The notes under the pieces were generated by a model. That model was not told the DNA's origin, searched no databases, and worked only from the letters and a program-made list of their open reading frames with translations. From Rachycentron canadum (lineage: Eukaryota > Chordata > Actinopteri > Carangiformes > Rachycentridae), in the NCBI GenBank assembly GCA_038496675.1, contig CM076660.1, positions 13,170,514-13,234,513 on the forward strand: a stretch of 64,000 bases of DNA, in the 5' to 3' direction. The translations under genes and the position numbers were made by a program. This document shows, piece after piece, positions 56,291 to 64,000 of the stretch (positions are counted from its first letter, which is position 1; each line of letters starts with the position of its first letter).

Positions 56291-59200
56291 ATCCACTGAG
56301 CCGCTGCAGCCTGGACACTGTATCGCTCCAGAGGAGAGATGTCCATGAGTAAGCCTGTGCCAAGCCTGCTGGGAAGCACTGCAGTAGCATCTCAGAGAGG
56401 GAGAGATGACAAACATCAGCACTGAGCATGCTCCACTCTCAAGGCCACTGAGAAAATGAGATTTCAGCTCTTTAGCCTCTCAGTTTGTTCAGTTCTCCCG
56501 CTCTATTCCAGCCTCCATCTGTCACTATCCAGGTTTCATGAGCACAACACGCTGCCAGCGTCTGTGTCCCTGCTTAAGACGTGGCTCTGCATTGACTACA
56601 ATCTGACTGATGTGTCTGATAACTGACTGATGTAATGGTAAGGGGCACCTTCCCCTACTTATGATCATGCTGATTCATATTGTGACAGGCATGATTGGGG
56701 CTGAGAGGAACGAGACATGAGCATAGCAACTCATCAGCCAATGGGCATGATACTGCAATGACAGGCCAGCACCACAGCAGCCTCGTACACACCACAGCTC
56801 CATTGCCAGATGTGATCTCTGCGCCTCCAAACTCTTACTGATCGTCTTCGGCATCTGGACAGCTGCCAGAGCTGCACTGGAGAATGACAACTATATATTT
56901 TTGCCAGACCTACAATTAAGCTGAGGTTGATTTATTATTTTTTTTGCTTTTTATGCATGTTCTGCAGACAGACACGCCCACACAGAATTACAATTCTGCG
57001 CTTTTACTTGTCCATGAGTGAAAATGAATGCCTCCCTTTGGCATCAGTCATGGTTATGTGATGACATGCGTTGTCATGTGTGTGTGAGAGAGACAAAGTT
57101 TGCGTGTTATGTATGTGTGTGTGAGTATATAGTGGAGTTGGAGATGATGTCAACTGCCACTCAACCCCCACTGTAGCTGAAGTAGTGAACACTGATAACA
57201 TTGGTGATACAACATTCTTCTATAAATCTTCCTTCACTCATAGCAAATAGCCTCTCAATTGGACAATAATAACTCATAGTTATGACACTAAAATAGCACA
57301 AATATTTTTAATGACAGATGCTGTCTGAGAATGACTTTGATGATCCTCTTAAACACAAATCCTCTCTATCTTCTTAAGGCTGCCTGATTTAACATCTCAA
57401 TGTCTCGATGCCTCTGTATTTTTCCTCTTTTTAAACATTTTTTTATTGTAGTTGCTGCGTCTCTGTCTGTCTCTCTCTGCCTGTCTCCCTCCCTTCTATC
57501 TAAGGGAGAGATAAAGAGGTTTGTGTGACTGTGAGCAGATTGACTTGAAGATAGAGGCTGGAAGCAGATCTCTTCCACCTCCTCATTCTGCTCTTTCTCT
57601 CCTGCTCTCACCCAGATGAATAGACAAACAGTCTCCCACATGCTCTCACAGTTTATCAAACACACACCCACATAGAACCAGGTCTTCACGCAAACACATA
57701 TGTGTGCTCTCACCAGAGAGAGCAACACACGCTCAATCTAAGAGTCCTCAGGCCGACAAAGTATACACTGTCACACTCAAATACAAACATACCCCCTCAA
57801 ACACGCACATACGCATACGCATACAAACACACAGGTGCAGACCCATGTAAATAGAAGAAGCACATGGGTCATTGATGCATTCAAAATGGACCTGTTTTCC
57901 ACTCATGGTGTACCTAATACAAACCATTTCCCAGTAAAAAAAAAAAAAAAGAAGTGTACTTCACTTACAAAATGGACTGTTAGGATAGCACATCTGAAGC
58001 AACACCTGATGTGTGTTATTTTTTCCCATTATGCACAGTTTTCACTATAAAAACAACTGACTGAACTTTTTATGTCTATATTTTATATCTTCTTGTATAT
58101 AATTTTGAATTAGAAAAAAAATTAATTATAATAAAAATTACAAATTAAAAAAATCAGAAATAATTATCTATTGTCTGTACATGCAAACTTGGAGCAGATA
58201 GTGCTTTATTGATCATGACTGCAATATTGCATTAACATCATATAGATTATATTGATTTAAATAATTAAAGGACAAATCTGAATTCATCAATGAACTTGTC
58301 ATACATGGTAAAAATCAACTTTAAACTGCAGAAATGTAAATTGACACAAGGGAAAACAAGGGAAGGTTGTGGTCTTATCAGCAACCGCTCTCCCATTCAA
58401 AAACATACGTGCATCCGCTCTCTGCTTTGCATTCTTCACATCAAATCAAATTCCTTTTGCGCTCTGCGCTTGTCCTTTATCTCCAGAATGTGCTTTTAGA
58501 GCAACACAAACATGTCACAATGAGGACACTGAGGAGTTTCACACAGAGTGAAACCAGCTTCTTGGTCAAATCATTTGCATTTCTGTTTTTGCCTCTTGAG
58601 CCGAGCTTGGGCTTATCAAGAGCCTTTCTTATCTCTTTGTTTGTTTTTCACCGATGTAGGCTTTTCCTGGAAAACAGGCCACTACGCATGTGTAAGCTTA
58701 GATCATGCTTTGGCGGCATAAGCCCACATCAAGGCGGTCTCAAATTGAGTGAACTTGATAAGTGGGCAAGAGAGTGGTCCCAGTTGACAGTGCCAGGATG
58801 GCCTCACACTGTGCTCTGGCAAGCCAGTATGGCTGACAGGAAGCCAGGACTGTGGTAGGTCATCTTAGAGCGACAGAATGACTGCATAGGCCCACAAAAC
58901 CCTCTCCACCCCTCTAGAAGCAGTTGAATTTATTGCTGCCAAGCCCATGCAGTAATGGACAACATGCATACTAAGAAGGAGGTCAAAGCTAGCTAAAGCT
59001 GTAATAGTTCTAAATAGGCAAGCCACCGCCAGTATCAGCAGCTTAGTGATGGAGAAGCAGTACCGAAGCTTTAGCCTGAAATCTAATAGTTGAGTTTTAG
59101 CCAACAGAGTATTAATTGTTGCTCAAAAAGCCAAGTAGTAATAATATAACACCAAACTATGTTTGTGTGGATGAAGTGCCAAGTGCCACGATAGAGGAGC

Positions 59201-62200
59201 ACAGGTTAGTGGCAACTTGCTGACCGCAGGGCAAAACTGAGGTCAGTTAACCAATACTTCTATCTGAATGGTGTTTAACAGGAAATTATGAGACAATATC
59301 CTTCATATTATTTTTCAGGTACATTTTGTGTTGTTTTGTAACACTGACCTGTCTACGTTGGTTTCCTGGCCCATGACAGTTGCAGTATGATGAATGCCTG
59401 CTTGCAAGCCTAATGTCATGGAGAAAACAAGGGAATGAAAAGAAACATGCCTAGACAATGTGTTACAAAAGTACACATCCCAACAGATGTGATGGAGAAA
59501 AAGCGGAAACAGGGCTACAGGGCTCACGCTACAGGGACTTTCTGTAATACTGATCTTACTTGCTTTTACAAGTATGACAGACCTCTGTGAGGAATGTTGC
59601 TTTCTCATTTAGGGTAAAACACCCCTTGAGTTAAGGGGTATCAATATCAAAAGGGAGATATATTCCTCTTTTGTCTGCATTTGCTGCAGTGAGGTGACGG
59701 TTAGTGTGCTGGTCTGTGGGCCAGCTGGGACACATCTCAGTTCACCCATGTACGCACCCACACACACAAGCACCCACACACACACAAACACACGCACATA
59801 CTGAAGCTTGCTCTACACTGCTCACTATCTTTCAACAACAAGCTGAGCAGGGACCAGACGGAAAGAGGTCCTATTTGTGCAGGAAGATAAATACACTTCT
59901 GCACCCAGTCCTGTCCCCTCCAGATTAGAGCAACACAATAATGAGCAGGAGCACTGGTGGAAGGTCAGAAGAAAGCAAGGGTAAAGGATAGAGTAACAGC
60001 CTACTACCAAAACACACACCCCCGCACGCATACATGCAAGAGTAATCACGGACAGACACGCAGGGTTTATCTTTAATTATTGGTGCTTAATATTTAATCA
60101 TTCTGCATGTGAATCTAGCCACTGAGGTGTGTTATTTATGACGTTAAAGTATGTCTCTAATAGAAATGAATTAAACCCCTGTGGGGGGTTACTATCTTTT
60201 GCTATCTTTCCCAAAATCATTCACTCTGGAAATGCTCCAAGTCTTTACAACTTGATGACGTCACTGTTTAAAAAAAAAAAAAAACAGACAGCACGCACTG
60301 TTAGAGTCACTGCAAGAGTGGATGTCAAGTATCTAGTCATATTATAATGAGATGATGGTGAGCTCAAATATGTCTAAATATCCACATACGTACTTTAAAT
60401 ATTAAGGAATGCCTGTGTGGAGTTGTTTACAAGTGATTCTTCTGTGAGTCAACAGTGTCATAATCTTTTATCAGCTCCTCCTCTGTCTTACATTCAGGAC
60501 GCTAACAGTCAAGAACAGGCCACAGAATTAGGAAATCCATCTTCAGTCTCTGTGTGCCTTCTCTTACTCTGCTGAAACAAAGCTTAGCAAAGCAGGAGAC
60601 CCCTTCACTGTTGAGGGAAACCTGATTTTGCCTTGGTCCACCTCCAAACACTGCTAACAAGCCATTCCATTCTGTTTAAAGTCTTTTCATGTTAAGACAC
60701 ACATCAATCCACACCTACAACATACCTGAGGAAACAAACCTTCTCTCAGGATATGTGCTGTGTGTGTGGGGTGAACATGGCCGGACACGTCCCTTAAACA
60801 CACCGGGAGGCGCCCAGCGGGAGTGCCGGCAGCCCCTCTTTTCAACACTTCAGCACGCTGCACACAAACACAGTTGCCCTTCCCATGGTCCTTTTGTTCC
60901 CTATCGTTTTGTTGAAGTTCCTGTCATGGACACTGTCAGCTTTCTCTGGACATTCATAACTGATAATTATATTACACTTTTAAACAAACATTCACTACAG
61001 TGTACCAACCATGGTTGAATCAATGCACATCTAAAGACAAGTATCTGAAACTAGCCATCTCACTACTTACAGAGGAAAACCTGCATATGTTTGCCAACTC
61101 AGAATTATAGCAAATACACTTTACAGAAATTCATACAATTACCCAAACACAAACACCCAAGTACTGGCAGACGGTGAGCTAGTTGGAAAAAATGTGCTAC
61201 AATTGCTTGCATTTCTTAAGAAACTCTCTGAAGTTGAATTCAACTTGGTACAGATACACAATTGAAAGAGACTTTATTTAGTTTATGCATTTATTTGAAA
61301 ATAGCTGCTGTAAAGAATATGTGACTAAATGTAATTTTATCACTGAACATAAGTACCAGGCCAGTTTCAGTTGATGTTCAATCTCTTATGTTAGAACAAC
61401 AAACTTTATCACCATGACCGAACCTAAAAAACAGCCAGATAACTGTGGTTTCTGCCATCAAACCATGACACAACACAACATGCTCAACTCCACAGATAAA
61501 TCCAGGAGAGGCCTAGAAACGGGTGCGTGATGAGAGTGAAGCAGTGGCCTGGGGCATATAGCAAATGAATGCCAGAAAGAGAGTCTGCAGTGAAAGGTTA
61601 TCTCCTGCACTGTCCTTCAGTGTCATGCTACTTCCTTAGAATTTAACACCTTGGTGACACCTTGGTGGGGTGACGCTGCAATGAAGAAGCACGTACATAT
61701 ATACATCTCATGATCTACTTCTTACCATGTGGAAACTGAGTAATAATAACTCGAGTATTTCTGTCTGCCACATTGTCAAGCTTTGCTGGTCTTTTACATT
61801 GAAGTGATGACACATTTATCTTTTCAATGTGCAGTTAAAACATGTTGCCTTGTTTTCAAGAACATCATAATTTCTCAAGAAATGTGAGAAGTATTGTCTC
61901 TGTGCTATTTTCCCCTTACTGTATCTCAGCTACAATGACATAAATTGTGACATTGCTCGGATTTTAATCCACCTTCAGGTCATTACTTGACATTCTCAAC
62001 AAGACAATGCACATATTTTTAAAAATCTGCCATGACGTACTATAAATAAACTGTAGCTGAGGTTGACATTGAAGACCTTAAGCTGTTTACACAAACCTTT
62101 GATGCCCTGTGATTGAGGATCCCTGTTGTCATCTATAAACCTGTTTATGGAATATTATGGAATGTGTTGTCTTCATGCTACGCCCACAGCTAGAGAGAGC

Positions 62201-63590
62201 CACAAGCGAAACAGCAAGAGAAATTTGTGCCCGCCAGCTTCACCCTCCCTCCTTGGACTGAGCAATAGTAGGTTACTTCTACACCAACATGCCAAAACAA
62301 TGTTGATCTCAACAGCAATTTGTGCAATGCTGACACTCCTGACAACAAGCCTGATGTTAGAGGCAATTATACTGTTCCTAAAAAGTATCTATCAAATGTG
62401 AATCCAACCCTGTGTCAGTATGGGTTTTCAGAGACGACAAGCACCAGAAGTGGGGAGAAAAATATTTGACATGCCACAGTAACCAGTTTAATATTGGAAG
62501 GAGCCAAGCAGCTTATTCAGGTTTCAGATAATTGAAAATGAGCTTACCTGGGTCTCTCGGAGTTATTCCATTTACATGCATCTAGAGCTGGATTACTGGA
62601 CTAAACAGGGTTAATGGTGGAGCTGTCAATACATCTAAACAAAGCCAAATGCATATGAAACAAGGTTAATAGCCTTGTAAAAAATATTGGTATCTTACTT
62701 TTTTCAAGTATTAGTCAACCTGTTATATACTGTATATACAAATTTAACTACATTACTAAACATACATCATGCCAAAACAGACATACAATAATATTTTATT
62801 AATGATGGTGAATGAGTGACTTGCAAACATAAAAAGGTCTGATTCCTGTATATTGAAATGTGTTGTACAGTAGTTTTCAGATTTACCAGTTACTGATAAA
62901 CAGTTTTCACTCTAGCCCCGTTGGCATTCTGGTTCAATTCTATTTGTGATTTTAAAGGGTTAATTTTGTTGACAACCTTTCATGCTGTGCACAGAAAAAA
63001 ATGCTTTAAATATTTAATTACATTCACTGGCTGCAGCCTGTGAAGGAGGAGTATTGCAGCCCAAGATAGCTGCAAATTACTAAATGATTCAAAAGAAAGA
63101 GTAAACTTAACCTGCCTTCACAGAGTAGTAAGATACAAAAAGAGCAGGCCAATATAAACACATTAAAAAGTGGTATTGGGTGGGGGAAAAAAATCAATAG
63201 GGCAAATTATAAAGCAGTTTTTGTGCATTTCATTTCACTGTAGTTGGTCTTTCATGACTTGCCTGTAGTGATATTTAAACCTGGCATGTACCTTCCATTG
63301 TTCAGAACTACTTGTGATTAGAGAAGAGTATTCCCATGTTTGTAAGGCATCAATCTTATCTAATGTGTCTTATCTAAAAGTGTTTTGGGACCATCCAACA
63401 CTGGGGGCAGACATTAATGTTTTAATCCACACAGCTGCTCAGAGTTAATGATGGGCAGCTTTTTGACCACAGTCAAACACTGTACATGATAGCCTCTCCC
63501 TGAGGGCACACCATTATGGCCAGTTAAGTCACAAACACATCCATTTACACCAGACTGCAGTATTAACAGCATAGCTCTAACTCTAGAAAG
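56291..63590. other. Gene-poor upstream region, second part
   Basis: It contains TG/CA microsatellites (about 57075-57125, 57780-57835, 59755-59800) and poly-A runs (about 57937-57951, 60270-60284). A 163-codon + strand open frame at 58367-58858 and a 109-codon frame at 60689-61018 have no recognisable domain. No exon with both splice sites and familiar protein text was found. Confidence 0.65.
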
Positions 63591-63875
63591 ATGGCTTCCT
63601 TCTCTGAACAAAGTAAGATTAAAATGGCAGTGACTTTCACAGTTGTTATCCTGTACATATCCCCCAGACTATGCAGTGACTGTGGGCTTTTGAGTGTTTT
63701 TGACACAGCTCCAACCACAGGGGCAGGGAGTCTAACAACTGCTGTGACATTCCCAACGGACTCATCCCTTTCAACTTTTCAGTGTTTGTCCTGCTTCCTG
63801 ATCCTGATCATATACTGCCTCATTGTGGTGAAGGCAACATTCTTCAGGAAGGCTGAGAGCCACAGTATAAACTAA
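63591..63875 (+). CDS. Doubtful small type I membrane protein ORF
   Basis: This is a 94-codon open frame with ATG in a fair Kozak context (AAGATGG). A second Met at codon 12 starts a signal-peptide-like stretch, MAVTFTVVILYISPRLC. A Thr/Ser-rich segment of about 35 residues follows (APTTGAGSLTTAVTFP part). Residues 63-80, FQCLSCFLILIIYCLIVV, form a convincing hydrophobic helix followed by a short basic tail, KATFFRKAE. I do not recognise the family. It may equally be chance in intronic sequence, since the reading frame is short and no promoter or splice partner is visible. Confidence 0.25.
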   Translation: MASFSEQSKIKMAVTFTVVILYISPRLCSDCGLLSVFDTAPTTGAGSLTTAVTFPTDSSLSTFQCLSCFLILIIYCLIVVKATFFRKAESHSIN

Positions 63876-64000
63876 TGTTTAACTGCTGTTCTGTTTAGTA
63901 TGACATTTACTGTAAATTCTTTTTTTTATTTCAGTTGTACTGTAGTTATAGTGAGTCTACAGTTATAGTAAGTATATATAGGTTTGCCTGTTGCTGCACA

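Noticed and set aside
55976..56429. Three overlapping - strand frames of 100-148 codons that look like multi-pass membrane proteins
   Set aside because: All come from the same purine-rich tract, and several frames are open at once. The hydrophobicity is an effect of CT-rich codons.
57366..57728. 120-codon - strand frame
   Set aside because: It overlaps CT/GA-rich simple sequence, and no motif or splice context supports it.
59690..59760. Possible tRNA-like sequence (GGTTAGTGTGCTGGTCTGTGG)
   Set aside because: No box B or cloverleaf stem pairing could be found.
1..64000. Search for CRISPR arrays, operons, phage or viral genes, rRNA and tRNA genes
   Set aside because: None is supported. The window is ordinary vertebrate nuclear DNA with two split genes and old repeats.

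Overview
The window looks like nuclear DNA from a bony fish, most likely a spiny-rayed (percomorph) teleost. The evidence is split vertebrate genes with GT-AG introns, an AT-rich intronic background, many CA, GA and poly-A tracts, and degraded copies of repeat families that I recognise as common in percomorph genomes. There are no bacterial-type genes, operons or CRISPR arrays.

Layout. Positions 64-1562 on the + strand hold the last three coding exons of an SLC22-family organic anion transporter, closest by eye to OAT1 (slc22a6-like). Its 3' UTR probably ends near a signal at 2145. From 2151 to 7301 there is tail-to-tail intergenic or 3' UTR sequence. From 7302 to 51144 on the - strand lies a complete neuregulin-2 (nrg2) coding region of the short, basic, Ig-containing form. 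The exons, in transcript order, are: basic N-terminal exon (51057-51144); two Ig exons (40777-40942, 39572-39690); shared EGF exon (21212-21332); alternative EGF C-terminal exons, alpha-type (17987-18057) and beta-type (17520-17578); a 24-nt juxtamembrane micro-exon (14299-14322); transmembrane exon (12479-12581); and four cytoplasmic exons (12035-12158, 11778-11905, 11320-11541, 7302-7956). All splice phases agree. Three main isoforms can be predicted: 598 aa (alpha), 594 aa (beta) and 602 aa (beta plus micro-exon). From 51145 to 64000 lies the nrg2 promoter region and gene-poor upstream DNA, with one doubtful small membrane-protein ORF at 63591-63875.

Biology. The two genes are not functionally linked. 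The transporter exchanges organic anions across the plasma membrane. Nrg2 is a membrane-anchored growth-factor precursor whose EGF domain is expected to activate ErbB3/ErbB4 receptors after juxtamembrane cleavage. The most interesting part is the alternative-splicing module at 12.4-21.3 kb. The beta EGF exon is much closer to NRG1-beta than to the mammalian NRG2 form I remember. It is preceded in the transcript by about 200 nt of almost pure pyrimidine in a 408-bp intron, and its donor can be read through to an NRG1-beta3-like secreted tail. A GC-rich exon-like island lies nearby at 15159-15252. I found no wholly new system; the findings are refinements of a known gene plus repeat relics and a few unexplained small ORFs.
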